The translations under genes and the position numbers were made by a program. Below are positions 23,143 to 35,200 of a stretch of DNA of 64,000 nucleotides, piece by piece. Origin of the DNA: Shinisaurus crocodilurus (lineage: Eukaryota > Chordata > Lepidosauria > Squamata > Shinisauridae); the NCBI GenBank assembly GCA_021292165.1, contig JAHFWL010000435.1, forward strand, positions 654,503 to 718,502, in the 5' to 3' direction. Each line of letters opens with the position of its first letter. The first letter of the stretch is position 1. The notes below the pieces were generated by a model. That model saw nothing but the letters and a program-made list of their open reading frames with translations. It did no database searches and was not told where the DNA came from.

Positions 23143-23274
23143 TCACGCTGGCTCAGCTTGTCTGTGTGTGGAAAAAAGCTAAGCAGGGTCAGGCCTGGTT
23201 ATTACTTGAGCAGGGGGTTGGACTCGATAGCCTTGTAGGCTTCTTCCAGCTCTATGATCTATGAAATCTATGAA
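23143..23274 (+). mobile_element. 5S-rRNA-headed SINE, internally deleted copy
   Basis: The head CTGGCTCAGCTTGTCTG, AAGCTAAGCAGGGTCAGGCC and TTATTACTTG jumps to GAGCAGGGGGTTGGACTCG, losing the C-box end and linker. The CTATGATCTATGAAATCTAT tail is intact. Confidence 0.8.
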
Positions 23275-23504
23275 GAAAAAAGAACCTGGCACATCACAGA
23301 AAAAGGTTCTACAAGCCCAGTCTGCTCCTTGATTTTCTAGTTTTCTACTTGCAGAGAGTTTGTTCTATAGAGGGGAATACTATTTTTAAAAATGTGACTT
23401 CCACAGCTGTAGTCTGAAGTGATTCTGTCACCTCAGGATTCTACTGCCTCATCCTGCTGCATGTGTGGACCAGGCCTTGAATAGCCACTTACGCATCACA
23501 AAAA

Positions 23505-23822
23505 AAAGAGGACACCGATTTGCATAAAATTTGCATATGCTAATTTACATGTATAGATGTAGATTAGAAAGAATTATTATAATTTAAATAGAAAAACAGT
23601 ACCTCTCACCATAGTGTGGAAGATTGTGATTAGGTGACCTGTGTGCCTTGCTCAGTCTGCTGTCAGTCCGGGTGCTGTTCATGGGCAACTTCAAGGCTGA
23701 GCTCTTTAGACTTGGACTGGACAGATCTTCACTTAGAGGACACCTTCAGTAGAGGGGACAGTCCTCTGTCAGCCCTTCAAATAGAGGACTGTAAAAGAGG
23801 ACACATGGCCGACCTAACTGAG
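23505..23822 (+). repeat. Family G repeat, uninterrupted plus copy
   Basis: Most continuous copy: GCATATGCTAATTTACATG, ATTATAATTTAAATAG, TAGGTGACCTGTGTGCC, AGACTTGGACTGGACAG, AGGGGACAGTCCTCTGT, and AGAGGACACATGG at the end. A useful reference for placing insertions in the other copies. Confidence 0.65.
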
Positions 23823-24154
23823 TGCTCAGATCAGATCCAATTCTGACACAACGCCAGGGTACGGACAGGCTCAGCATCAGCAGCTGTTAGAGTCCGCCAC
23901 ATTGACACATCTGTCTGCCCACCCCTGCACCTCCCTGAAAGGCAGACGGAGTGCCTGTGGCTGCAGGTCCACTCAAGGCCATCATTTTGTTCTTACCACA
24001 ATGCGCCTACCACAACATCCAGGCTGTTGGGGGGGGGGGGACACAAAATGGCAGCCGCTAGGAGGCTGCCACTGAGTCTGAGATCAGCTTTATACTTAGA
24101 GGGGAAAAGCAAACTCAAAACCCTGCTGCTCTGCCTGGTAGGCTTTCCCCACAA

Positions 24155-24311
24155 ACCTTAGGGCAGCCTTCTGCAACCTGGTGCCCTCTAGACATCTTGG
24201 ATTACAACTCCAATCATCCCTGACCATTGGCCATGCTGGCTGGGGCTGATGGGAATTGTCATTTGAAACATCTGGAGAGCACCAGATTGGGGAAAGCTGC
24301 CTTACCTTAGG
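24155..24311. mobile_element. Foldback MITE family C, copy 7, with 8-bp TSD
   Basis: Inverted arms GCAGCCTTCTGCAACCTGGT ... ACCAGATTGGGGAAAGCTGC. Direct repeats ACCTTAGG at 24155-24162 and 24304-24311. Confidence 0.75.
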
Positions 24312-24684
24312 AGGGCCTTCCCACACTGGAAGAGGTCCACTTTATCGAGGGCACTTGACCCGAGGCAGCCCTGAGTACACATGATGTTCCTGCACCCATC
24401 CAATGAATTCATGAGTGGGGAGCCGGATCGCACCAACAGGCCACAGACCTGATGCCAATGTGCCCACTGGCCACTCCTTCCAGGCTGACTTGCATAAATG
24501 TTTGTGTGAAGGGGGCCCTATGTATGTATGCTGCAGTCCTAAGTAAGGCTACAATCCTAAGTGTGCTTACCTCAGAGTAGACCGCATTGAGTGCAGTGGG
24601 AGTAAGCATACATAGAAACAGGCAGGCTGCACAGCTTTGTATGTGTGTCTTGCCAAATGGTTTGTGGCAAGTTATTGCGTAGGC

Positions 24685-25005
24685 CAAGGATGGGGAATGT
24701 GTGACCCTCCAGATGACCCTCTAGATCAGGGCTCTCCAACCTTGGGTCCCCAGATGTTGCTGGACTACAGCTCCCAGAATCCCTTGCCATTAGCCATGCT
24801 GGCTGGGTATGCTGGGAGCTGTAGGCCAGCAACATCTGGGGACCCAGGGTTGGAGAACCCTACTCTAGATGGACCCTTGGTCTGATCCAGCAAGGCTCTT
24901 CTTATGTTTTTGTAACTCCCATCAACCCTCACCATTGTCTGTGCTGGCTAAGGCTGATGGGAGTTGCAGTCCAACATCTCTGGAGTCCACATGTTCCCCA
25001 CCCCG
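24685..25005. mobile_element. Family C foldback interrupted by a family B MITE and a CR1 tail fragment
   Basis: The left part (GGATGGGGAATGTGTGACCC) and right part (GTAACTCCCATCAACCCTCA ... GATGGGAGTTGCAGTCCAAC) belong to one family C element. Between them lie a complete family B MITE (24727-24862) with exact 8-bp repeats CTCTAGAT at 24719-24726 and 24863-24870, and a CR1 3' end piece (TTGGTCTGATCCAGCAAGGC, 24877-24910). Confidence 0.75.
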
Positions 25006-25009
25006 GTGT

Positions 25010-26640
25010 AAGCAGAAGTCCCCATCCCGGTACCCACTAGCCACAGCTATTAGAGAAAATGCCACCAAGGCCAATGTTCTTGAATTAGGGTGCATCTACA
25101 TCTAGAGGCTGGAGTATCAAGATACAGTCCCTTACTAGAAAGCAAGTCTGTCAAAAAATACGCAAGATATTGCTCTGAGGCTACTGGCGTCATCTATTCA
25201 CAATGGCAGCTGTTCTCTCATTGACAGCCAATGGCAAAGAGGTCATCGGGTTGTCAAGGGAACAGCTGTCATTGCTAGAAAGCACACGGCTTGGTGTAAG
25301 ACTCAGGCTGTTTTGTTTATAATGTAAAGCCATTTTAAGCAGTATTTAAACCCAGCTTTTCCAATAGCTGGTTCCCTTCGAGTCTGGATTTGCAGATACT
25401 GGATTTAAATTAAAAAAAATTACTATTGTAAATAGGACATTTGAGGACAATGGGGAGGATTGTTTTAGTGTGTTGGTTTTCACTTTTAGGTGGAAATTTG
25501 TCCTTTCTGAACCTTTCCCGTTAATGGAGCATCTGTCCTTCCCACATTTTAATATCTACTTCCCATGCATATGCCCCTTCTTAAAAAGAAAAGGATGGAC
25601 TTAAATGGTTCTGGTATTAAAAGAAGGAATGATGGCTGCCCTCTTGTGGAATATATTGCAAGATTTCACTGCAGTACCAGTTCTGTAGCTTGCACAAGCC
25701 TCTTCTTTGCCCCACGAAGAACATGTGGCCACATCCAAGAAGGGAGAACTGCCCCCCTGCGCGCCGCATGGATTTTCTGGGATGATCCCAGCAGCAGGAA
25801 CCAATAGGAATCCAGTATTATCATTAACCACATTTAATTCTACAGTACTTTCGGTATGCAGTGCTTTTAATGCTTATGTCTGTACTCTCCACACAGCTCT
25901 GTGAAGTGACTTTGTATTCCCAAAGAACAGAGGCTAAGGACCCATTCAGTAATGCAGGGTGGCATGTGGTAGAGTCCTCTTATGGGACTGTACCAACTTC
26001 AAATGCATTCAGAGGCCACTTGTTTGAGAATACCTGTCCCTCCACACACACCCCACAAGTTTGATTTTACTGCACTAATGAAAAGCCTGGTCCAAACTAT
26101 CGGCAAGACTGCATAAATCACCCACAGGAGCACCCGGGGCTACTGGCAGGCTGCAGCCAAGTAGGGATGGCATGGAGGTGCTGTTATATTAACCTGTGCC
26201 TGTGATACCTGGGGGTTGCCTATTGTGGCAGCTATTTTCTGAAACCATCAAAAATATGCCGACTGCAGCTGCATCGTGGACTCTGTGATGTAGCCAATTT
26301 CTGCACATGTTGCAAGTCCACTATCAGCTCTGTACACTCCTGCAAGTGATCATGAGAGGACTCAACAAGGTGAATTACAGCAAACATTGGGGGAAGGCTG
26401 GGAGCTTCCCCATGTGGGAGGAGCTGTTGATATGGAGCACTTTCAAAGGCACTACCATTCCCCACATGCATTTCAACATGGTATAATCCAAGTCCGCTAA
26501 TTGTTGGAGGTGTAATACTGCGAATGCTTCGTCTACCCATGTTTTGGCAACGTCCAGTGGTTGCTTCTTTTTGGGTAGAGGTCATAGTACATATAAACCT
26601 AGTATTAGAATGCTCTTTAATATTTACCAATGCACACGAT
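25010..26640. other. Intergenic, nothing recognised
   Basis: A 142-codon minus frame (26660-26232) resembles no family I know and has no supporting features. The remaining sequence is unremarkable. Confidence 0.5.
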
Positions 26641-26717
26641 GTGGAGCAGTATACAAACACTATAAGTAAGTAAGTAAGTAAATACCTGATGTATGGAATT
26701 TATCACAAGGACAACGC

Positions 26718-26915
26718 ATGTGGATTTTGCATGCCTTCTTGAAAGCTAAAAGACTGATATTACAACACTGGAAAGATAAATGCTCACCTATCACACAATG
26801 GATTGAGGACCTAATAACACTTTCAACATTTGAGTGGGTGGTATTCAGACACCACTTGTGGATGGATCAATGTATGGATATTTGGGGCGCTTTTTCTGAA
26901 GCTTATGCATAACCG
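26718..26915 (+). mobile_element. L1-like ORF2 C-terminal remnant
   Basis: The open stretch encodes LKAKRLILQHWKDK, TQWIEDLITLSTFEW, which resembles the end of L1-type ORF2. A similar piece in the opposite orientation lies at 28553-28687 (TAKRLLLQCWKNKHS, QWIEDLTTLSVFE). Both are short and 5' truncated. An (AGTA)n run precedes the first. Confidence 0.5.
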
Positions 26916-27161
26916 TCTTTACTGATAGTTTTATTACTACATACTTATTGATACTTAAGGATATACATTTCATACACATTTGCTGTAAGTTATTCATTTT
27001 AATTTCTGTAAGAAAATTGTATTTTTTCCCTTTTAAAAAATGGTATGTTTTTTGTTTTGTTTTGGTGTAATTCACAATTAATTTAAAAAAAAAAAACACG
27101 GTATGATCCCATGAGAGGACTGTACACATGCCTCCTTCAATATTTGGATAGACTTAGCATG

Positions 27162-27520
27162 ACCTGTTTCATGGGTGCAGAACCCTTTTGGCCCTGAAGG
27201 CTAGGGTGCCATGTGCACTCACACTCACTCACTTACAATCCACCTACAAACATACTCACACATATGCACTCGTCACCCACCCCCACAGACACACACCAGT
27301 CTTTCCCCACCCCTTGCACCAGACAGGGCTTTCCCTTGCTAGTAGGGAAACCGTAAGGGAAGGGTTTTCCTTGCTAATGTTAGCAAAGGAAATCCCAAGC
27401 TTTCCCTAGCTAGCTCTAAAAAAGGAAACTCTGGGTGGGGTCCCCACAGCTCCAAAGGCCACAGCTGGAAGCAGCCAAGAGCTGCATGTGGCCCATGGGT
27501 TGCACGCCCCTGACCTATTA
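27162..27520. mobile_element. hAT-like non-autonomous element
   Basis: Termini CATGGGTGCAGAACCC and GGGTTGCACGCCCCTG at 27170-27512. Flanks ACCTGTTT / ACCTATTA match at five of eight bases. It contains a (CACT/CACA) run and inner inverted GGAAA motifs. Related in style to the CAGGGGTGCA family. Confidence 0.55.
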
Positions 27521-28077
27521 AAAAGGCAGAGATTCGTGGACTGCACAGTGATCTGAACTCATATATCCCTTGTTCAACACATCTACTGTGACTAAGGACC
27601 AAACTAGACATTAACATACAAATGAGGACAGCAAAGCAGCTTCAAGAGAGGGTGATTTAGAGTGGAGAACCAGAAGAGATGAGGTTAACCTTTCCTCCAG
27701 CTGCCTCACTTTTCTGCTCTAAATCCTACCCCAGCTCCCCACCCCCATGGGGTTCTGGTTGTGCATTTACTGTTGCAGACACACCTCTTGAACTCTTCAG
27801 GGGGGCAGCAGTCTTGGTAGGGATGTCCACAAACCTGGGGGGGCGCCCCACCCCACCCCTCCGCAGCGGGGGGGCAACACTAGATCCTCCATGGCGCGGA
27901 GCAATTCTCAACAGCCCTGTTGCCCTGGTTTCTATGTAAAATATGTAGAATTGGGGTCCCGGCACAGGGTCCTAGCGTGTCACTTCTGACCAGCTGGAAG
28001 TGATGTGACGGGACCGGCGCAGGCGGCACAGCCGGCTCACCACGGAGAGACGAGCGGCTGCTGGATCCCGGTAACTC

Positions 28078-28236
28078 TTCACTAAACTCTGACATCACTC
28101 ACACACTCCTTATATACTCCTCCCCCACCCTTTCCAAGACATCACAAACCACACCCACCCAGTTCAACATTCTATACTCACTAAACATACTAATGCAGAC
28201 ATACACCAGGGAACTGAATTGTGGGGTTATGCCACA
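28078..28236 (-). mobile_element. LTR 5' part, copy related to 39237-39912
   Basis: On the minus strand it starts TGTGGCATAACCCCACAATT and runs through a TATATAAGGAGTG stretch. About 160 bp is close to the LTR at 39.2-39.9 kb, then the two diverge sharply near GATGTCAGAG. The rest of this copy (down to about 27960) may be an unrelated R/U5 region or another sequence. Confidence 0.5.
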
Positions 28237-28343
28237 AAACCCCCCTTTTAAATATACATACATGGATTTACCTGAAATTCATGCAACTTTCTATCAGTTA
28301 TACATACACTTCAACAAAAGTGGACCGAATAATTGGTTTTTTA

Positions 28344-28510
28344 AGTTTTGTTGTTTTTAATTGTGTTTTATACTGTGTGTGTGTGTGTGCGTGTGTGTGC
28401 TCCCCCCCCCCTTGTATTTTATTGGATTGTAAATCGCTCAGAGTGGCCGGATGTCTGGCCAGATGGGCGATTCATATTATAAATATAATAAATAAAAAAA
28501 TAAATAAAAT
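28344..28510 (+). mobile_element. L2-like LINE 3' end
   Basis: GTAAATCGCTCAGAGTGGCC, TGGCCAGATGGGCGATTCAT and a TAAATAAA-type tail. It matches the reverse complement of the 3' end of the L2-like copy at 46521-47291. A (TG)n run lies at 28375-28398. Confidence 0.7.
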
Positions 28511-28997
28511 AAATATCCACTTTATTTGTATCCATAAGTATCCATTTGAATAAGTATCCATTTGCAGGTGCCATCTGTATGCCACCTGTTCAAATACTGA
28601 AAGTGTTGTAAGATCCTCAATCCATTGCATTATAGAAGTTGAGTGTTTATTCTTCCAACATTGTAATAATAGTCTTTTAGCTGTCAAAATGACACAGAGA
28701 AGCTATTTACGCTGGCCATGTGTTACGGTAATTTCCATGAAGCCAGATGGGGACCCTCCCATGGACCATATCCAGCCCATAGGCCAGTGGTTCCCTAACC
28801 TTGCTGTAAATGCAGGAATTTGCCTTAGTAGGAAAAAGTAAATAAATAAGCATAGTCAGAACAACTTTTTAAAAATAATAGTATTGTTTTAATCCCATTG
28901 TTACAGAGAGAAAATACTTCTGTTATTTCCAGATGCAAATTAATGCAGAAAGGTTTAACAGCTCAGAGCTGCGTGGCAGAATATTTCCATTTCATGG

Positions 28998-29184
28998 TGC
29001 AATCCTATTTATGTTTACTCAGAAGTCAGTCCCACTCAGTTCAATAAGACTTACTCCCAGGAAAATTGTATAGGATTACAACCTAAGGCTGACATCCTCT
29101 ACACACTAACTTGGGAGTAAGCCCCACTGAGCTGAGTGGAACTTACTGGTACTTCTGAGGAAATAAATATGCATAGGAGACAGC
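28998..29184. repeat. Two family D elements in tandem
   Basis: Copy one 28998-29085 (TGCAATCCTATTTATG...) is in direct contact with copy two 29086-29184 (GGCTGACATCCTCTACAC...). TAA lies on both sides of the second copy, as expected for Harbinger-like targeting. Confidence 0.65.
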
Positions 29185-29473
29185 TGTAAGTGTGGACACA
29201 GCTAGAGGGGATGCAAAAGATTAGAAAGAAAAAGTGGTTCGGAACTATGGCGCTGGTGGGTTTAATCTCTCCCCTATGTTACACTGTTTTCCAAATTAAA
29301 ATCTCAACTTCACAGCTATTTGCCCCATGGGGAGGGCAAATATTTTCTCCATATATACCTGTACAGGTTTCCCCACTGCAGGAGAAATGGGAGTTTAGGA
29401 GGTAATTTTAAGGTGGGGGTTAGCCACACGCACCCCAGCACTTAGGTCCCAATCCAGTTCCAGGTGCCCTGGC

Positions 29474-29530
<57 letters not shown>
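29474..29530. repeat. (GATA)n microsatellite
   Basis: About 14 perfect GATA units. Confidence 0.97.
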
Positions 29531-29619
29531 CTGCAGGCAACTCTAAACATGGATTTTGAGGATCATGTCCTGTTTGACGCTATGTAAGGTGCTTCACAAG
29601 CAAGTCAGGCAACAGTATC

Positions 29620-29758
29620 TAAGGGTGCAATCCTATGCAGGCTTAGACAGAAAAAAGTCCTACAACTCCCAGCATTTCCCAGCCAGCAAGGGTGACTGGG
29701 GAATGCTGGGAGCTGTAGGACTTTTTTCTGTCTAAACCTGCATAGGATTGCACCCTAA
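29620..29758. mobile_element. Foldback MITE family A, copy 2, TAA duplication
   Basis: Element 29623-29755 has arms GGGTGCAATCCTATGCAGGC ... GCATAGGATTGCACCC, with TAA at 29620-29622 and 29756-29758. The core is CCTACAACTCCCAGCATTTC in both orientations. Arms nearly perfect, so probably young. Confidence 0.88.
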
Positions 29759-30146
29759 ATTCCTTGCTCTCCCCAGTCTAATCCCTCTGATCTCTGTAGC
29801 ATCCCCAAATGCCAATGTGTGAAAGGTTAAGCATATCCAAGAGCTTCGCAAAGATGTCTGAGTGGTCTGTAAACCTGCACCAATCAGCACAAACTAATCC
29901 AAGGGTGTCTTTCATTTCCTCGTCCCAATGAACAACCGGGGGAGGCTGCACCTGGGCCTAAAGAAAGTTCATGAAGACAATGGGCCAAAATACACGCCAG
30001 GCAGGCGAGCTGCAACTGGATCTCCCACCATACTTGTTTCCACCTGAAAGTAACTGCAATGGGCCACAGCTAGCTGGAGCACAGGGCATTTAACCCTCCC
30101 CTGCATGCTGCTTTCCTGATCTAAATTGCCCCTTAAAAGCTGGCTG

Positions 30147-30487
30147 TAACCTGGCAGGGAAGGGTTGGGGAACCGCATGCCCAGGGGCTAAATCCGGCCC
30201 TCCTGAGGTTTCAATCTGGCCTTCCAACTTGCCGCACCCCCTTTCCCTCAACCACCGGCCATTTGGTGGTTTTCCTACTTTTTTGCACACACACACCACA
30301 TTCTAAAAGATTGAAATAGTCTCCTAAGGCTTTGTTACCAGCAGTAAGAGCATTAAGCTACAATATGCTGATAATTTTTGCTCCGCCTTTTTGCCTTCGG
30401 CACCACCCACTGCTGGAATGCAGCCCTCGAGAGCATCTCCAAAATGGAATTCAGTCCTTGGGCTGAAAGAGGTTCCCAACCTCTGCC
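30147..30487. mobile_element. hAT-like element of the GCAGAACCTC family
   Basis: It begins near GGTTGGGGAACCGCATGCCC and ends GCTGAAAGAGGTTCCCAACC. The interior shares GATTGAAATAG, CTCCTAAGGC and CCAAAATGGAATTCAG with the copies at 17870, 39152 and 54942. No clear target duplication. Confidence 0.6.
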
Positions 30488-30489
30488 AC

Positions 30490-31952
30490 AGGGGGAAAGA
30501 CATGGGGGCCCCGTGGAAAGTTTCATTTAGCCCAAAGGCTGACATTTCTTTGAAAGCTTGCTTTGTGCACAGGTTCAAGGAGTGAGTCCCTTGCATGGCA
30601 GGGGAAGGCGGGAGGTGGGGAAACCAGCGGCAAGCTTTCCACTTTCATATATAAAGCAGCTAACTTGTGTAGAGAGAGTCAGATCAGTCCATCCATTCAG
30701 TGGAGTATGTTCAGGGCTGTGTGTAAATTCTGCATGAAAAACTCTCTCTCTCACTCACACACACACCTGAAATTTGTGACTAGTGTAAATTATGCAAAAA
30801 TAGGCCTTTCAGGCTTGTTCTGTATAAATGTATTCTGCTTCTGCTAAATGAAGGGGAAAGAAGGAACTATCCAGGGAACTGAAGCCCAGCCCCTTGGAAA
30901 TCATATTCAACCATCCCATTCTAGCTTCTGAGATTTCAGGAGACAGTGCCCCCATAGATCTGAGCACAGCTTTGCAACAGCCATAAGGGCTAGAAACTTG
31001 CTTTTAATAAAATAAAATAATGAAAGCTGGAGATTCTCAGGAAGCTCAGTGCTCAATACTATTGAGTTCTATGCTCAATACTGCATTCAGTACTTTTTCT
31101 TCTGGATGTGCAGAATTCACTGGATCACTAGCAATGCCTCCAAAGTTTTCCAAGTTCAGGCTCGAGTTATGAGCTGTGGCCTGTTGTGGGGGTTCGTAAA
31201 AGCCTGCCTCAAAAGATAGTTGAATTTTACAAGCCCCCAAATTCTTCTCTGGATTGGATTAAATCTGAGCAGGAGAATTCCCAGTTTGTGCCCCGCAAAC
31301 TACATTTCCCAATGGCCAGTGGGACTTTTCTTCCCTGTGCTCATCATTAGTGTGTTGGAGAGTCAGAGGAAGAGGAAATGGAAGAGATCACATCTCCATT
31401 GCTCCCTCTTATTCTGCCTCATTCCTTCTGAAGCTTCACCGCTGCTGCCCCAGACAGATAAACTACCGGTAAGTAGAAAAGAAAGGGGCAGGAAGGTTGG
31501 GGCTGGGTGAATGACATACAAGGCTTGGCTTATCTCAGAATATGGGGGAAATTATTTCCTTTTTTCTTTTTCTTTTTTTTAAATAACTCGGCATATTTCC
31601 TAATCAACCCAAGATGAGTAGGGGCAAGCTCACCCAGTTCTATTCATCACTTCTCAACATGGTCTGTCAGCAGGTCAAAGACCTTAGTATCCAGCATCTC
31701 TTGTGCACAGGACCCTCTCTAAACCCTGCTACTCGAGATTCTTTAAAATAAAAATACTAGGAACTTAAGCTAGGGCCTGTGACATCCAAAGAATGTCCTA
31801 TAGCACCAAGTGACGGATCCTGAAAGCAGCCGTGCCCTGATCTTAGAATGTATCGGTCAGCAGTCCAGCTGTCTCACTTCACAGTTGAACCTTTGAGAAT
31901 GTGAACCGGCGAGGAAGTGAAGGCTCAAGGCAGAGGGGCAATTATGTGGAAG
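30490..31952. other. SBSPON 3' UTR and downstream flank, limits unknown
   Basis: Minus-strand sequence after the stop codon. A possible ATTAAA signal (31008-31003) lies about 950 bp past the stop. A poly-T tract (31557-31580) lies between. No other feature. Confidence 0.45.
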
Positions 31953-32070
31953 TCAGATGAACAAGAAGCTGTGAACAGAAGGACAAGAGCAAGTGTTCAG
32001 CTGGCGAACTTTCTTCCAGGTTCCTCTACACCTTGGATTCCCCACAGCCTGCCAGTGCAGTAGCTGGTTC
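31953..32070 (-). CDS. SBSPON: SBSPON exon 5: C-terminus and stop
   Basis: The acceptor CTTTTACAG lies just above 32070 and the stop TGA is at 31955-31953. It encodes residues 236-273: NQLLHWQAVGNPRC, then GTWKKVR, and the CSCPSVHSFLFI ending, which is nearly invariant in the family. Cysteines are at 249, 262 and 264. The open frame continues upstream of the acceptor into intron 4 but is not coding there. Confidence 0.95.
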
Positions 32071-32259
32071 CTGTAAAAGACAGACAGAAAGAAAGCAAAA
32101 GCATGTGGTGATACAATGCATTCACTTCTCCAAGGGAGCATCAAAGCACGCACTACTTTCTCCCCAACGGGTCAGCCAGAAGTTCAGCAAGTCTGTCATG
32201 TAGAGAGCAAGCAGATTCAGATGATCTCATAAGCAGAGTGTAAAAAGGTTCAATCAATC

Positions 32260-32293
<34 letters not shown>

Positions 32294-35200
32294 TTGACCC
32301 CAATTAAGATGGATAGGAACACTCGACATAGTAATTTTGAAGCACCCAAAACTCCCTTCCAGAGCTTGGAGGTTCAGTAGAGTTAACTGTACAGCACTAA
32401 AGTACAATGAAGTGCATTGTGTATTTACAAGCATTTCAATTTCCCGATCTGCAGATCCACATAACTAAGAGGTGGTTTATATTTTAGCACGTGGAAGTTG
32501 CTTTAAATTATCTCCGCCTGGGGTCTTCTCCATGCCACCATCTTCATGTGCCACAGGGAGGGACCAGGGCTCAATGTTGGAGCACATGCTTGCCTGCAGA
32601 AAGCCCTATCCATGGCATCACCAGTTTAAAAGGTAGCAGAGCTAGGAACACCCTTGCCCAAGACCAGGGTTCTGCATCTGCACACTCAGTTCCTGGCAAT
32701 GTGGAAACCCTTCATACTGGGCAGCCAGACCATGTGATGTACCGCACAACACACTGCGGAGGCAAGCCTGAAGATACCAGAGACTAATTGCAAGTGGCCC
32801 CCACTTTAGGATGGTAATGTGCAAACTGGCCTTTAATCACCTGCAGATGTGGACCTGCTGATGAAGAAATGCAAACAAGGTTATACTTAGAAAAACAGTT
32901 TCTTACATCCTTCCCCATCTGCATGCACATAAATGTCCGTAACGAAACTGCATTCCACAACGACCACATCTTACTGCAAACCATAAAGAACAGCTAATGC
33001 TTGCAGGCATGAGGCACTGGTTTCTCCAGCAATTCCCAATGCATGCTCTTTGCAAATGTCAGTAGTACTAATTCAGGCCTGAATCTTCTAGTGCCTTTTT
33101 TTTTTTAATGTACTAAAAATTGCTACATCGTTTTAAACGATGATTGTTTTAGGCTTTTAAAGTACCAGTTGGAAAAAGACACAAACACCACTGCTGCACA
33201 CAAGCTGTCCGCAGCTTTCAGATCCAATTTTTAAACTTTAAAAGGCTCTTTTTAAAATATATATCTTTTGTACTTCTTCAAACCTTGGGGTTCTCAGTGG
33301 CCCTATTTTGGCTCCAATCCTATTGGCACTCACCACCTGAGTTTGCTATTAGAGGGAGTGATGATGCCTCACAACCATCCTGTCCCTTGACTGAACCCTT
33401 GTAAGAGATTAATGGTCTCCAGAATGCGTGCTCGCTCCACCCATTCTAAAGTCTTTCTCCAGCTGCTCTCCCTTCTCAAGTAATCAAGACCAGCAGATCT
33501 TCATGTCACCACATCTCCCAGTTGAATTGACTTCAAAACCTATTTCGGGAAGAAACAAGGAGGAAAGGTATATTGACAAACTGGCCCAGTTGCACGAGAC
33601 GTGACCTTGTGAGACATTCCACACATGGCTCAGCTAATTCAACAAAATGCTTTGAACTGTACACACGCAAGACCAAAATTAGATCAATCCATTAAGCCAG
33701 CTTCATAACTGGTGAAGCACTTCCCAAGAGCTTTAGCGAAAGCTGTCTTCCAAGTCCAACCCTTTATTTTATTTTCTTCTTTACTTTTCTTTTATTAAAG
33801 ATGAAAAAAGAAGATCCCAGTAAAAACAGCAAAAAATGACCCCTCAAAATGTGCTTGTCCTATAGGAGGAGTGGGCAACCTTTTTTCTGTTGAGGGCCGC
33901 ATGTTGGTGGCAAGCGTGGCAGAAGCCAGCAGTGGGCAGGGCTAGGGTCACAAGCGGATAGGTCACCCCTTTTCTCTTTTTGCTACCCAGGGCCAGCCCA
34001 AGACATTTTGCAGCCTGAGGTGAAGAACAAGATGGTACCCCCTCCCATTCCAGGTACAGAAGCTGATTAGACTGGCAGTTGAATTTTTCTTCAACACTGC
34101 CAATGAGGCAGCATCTTCCACCACACCTGAAGGCACCAAGCTAGCTTAGGTGGTGCAGAACAGGCCATGTGGTATATAGCTCTCTCCTACAGCACCTTGC
34201 TGCTGCTTCCCAGCATCTTCCACCTGAGGCAACCACCTCACTGTGCCTAATGGTAGGGCCGGCCCTGCTGCTGGCCCTTTTCTGTCTCTCCCTCTTTCTT
34301 CCTATGCAGTGGGCTGCCAGGGAAGTGACAGAAGGCTCTTGCCAGAGGTCTCAACTGTTCGTATACAGAGGGCTTTTGAAATTAGGCTGAGGGCTGCATA
34401 CAGCTCTGTCTGGGGCCCCAGGTTGTCCACCCCATCCTACAAGGAAAGATAATTTCCACAGGAACGTGACGTAAATTGGAGCAAGAGCAAGGAGGCTGCC
34501 TTGGGCGGCAAATGCTGGGCGGCGGCAGATGCTGAGAACGAATCACGCTTCAGGAAACTCTTGGCTCTGAGCATAAGAGGAGCCTTGCTGGATCAGACCA
34601 AAGGTCTGGCTGGGGCTAATGGGAACTGAAGTCCAAAACTTCTGGAGGGCACCAGGTTGGAGAGGGCTAGTCTAAGCTTGTTTAGGTATTTCACCTGAGC
34701 ATATGAAGCTGCCTCAGACAGGTTTACTTTTAAAATGTATAAACCACCTTTCATCCACAAGGGATCGGGGGGGGGGGGAGAGATGTATACAACTGCCCCC
34801 TCTAGTCTAGTAAAGTCTACTCTGATCAACAGCAGTTACCAAGGTCTCAGACACCGGTCCTTCCTATCATCCGCGCTACTGTGTCAGCTCCGGATTTTGG
34901 AGGGCCCTCGGGCAAGATACCCTCAGTGGGCCTCCCTCTCGGTGAGTCTCCCTTCGCACCACCCTTGTCACCAGCTGCTCTGGCTCCTCCTCATCCTCTC
35001 TCTCGTCATTGCTCCCACTTGCTTGCTTGCTTGGCAGGCAGAGAGACCAATGAGAAAGCAGGCAGTTGCGTCCGCTGCTCCTCCTTCTCACCACCATTGT
35101 TGTCTGGGCCAGAGTGAGAGGCAGGTGAGCAAGCAGGTCGCCGTGGTGAAGAGGAGGAGCAGCTCCAGGGGGCTCTTGTCAGTGTGGGTCCTCGGCAGGT

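Noticed and set aside
26232..26660. 142-codon open frame on the minus strand
   Set aside because: No recognisable domain, no splice or start support and no family resemblance. Length is within chance for this composition.
29474..29530. CRISPR-like repeat array
   Set aside because: It is a plain GATA microsatellite. No spacer-repeat structure exists anywhere in the window.
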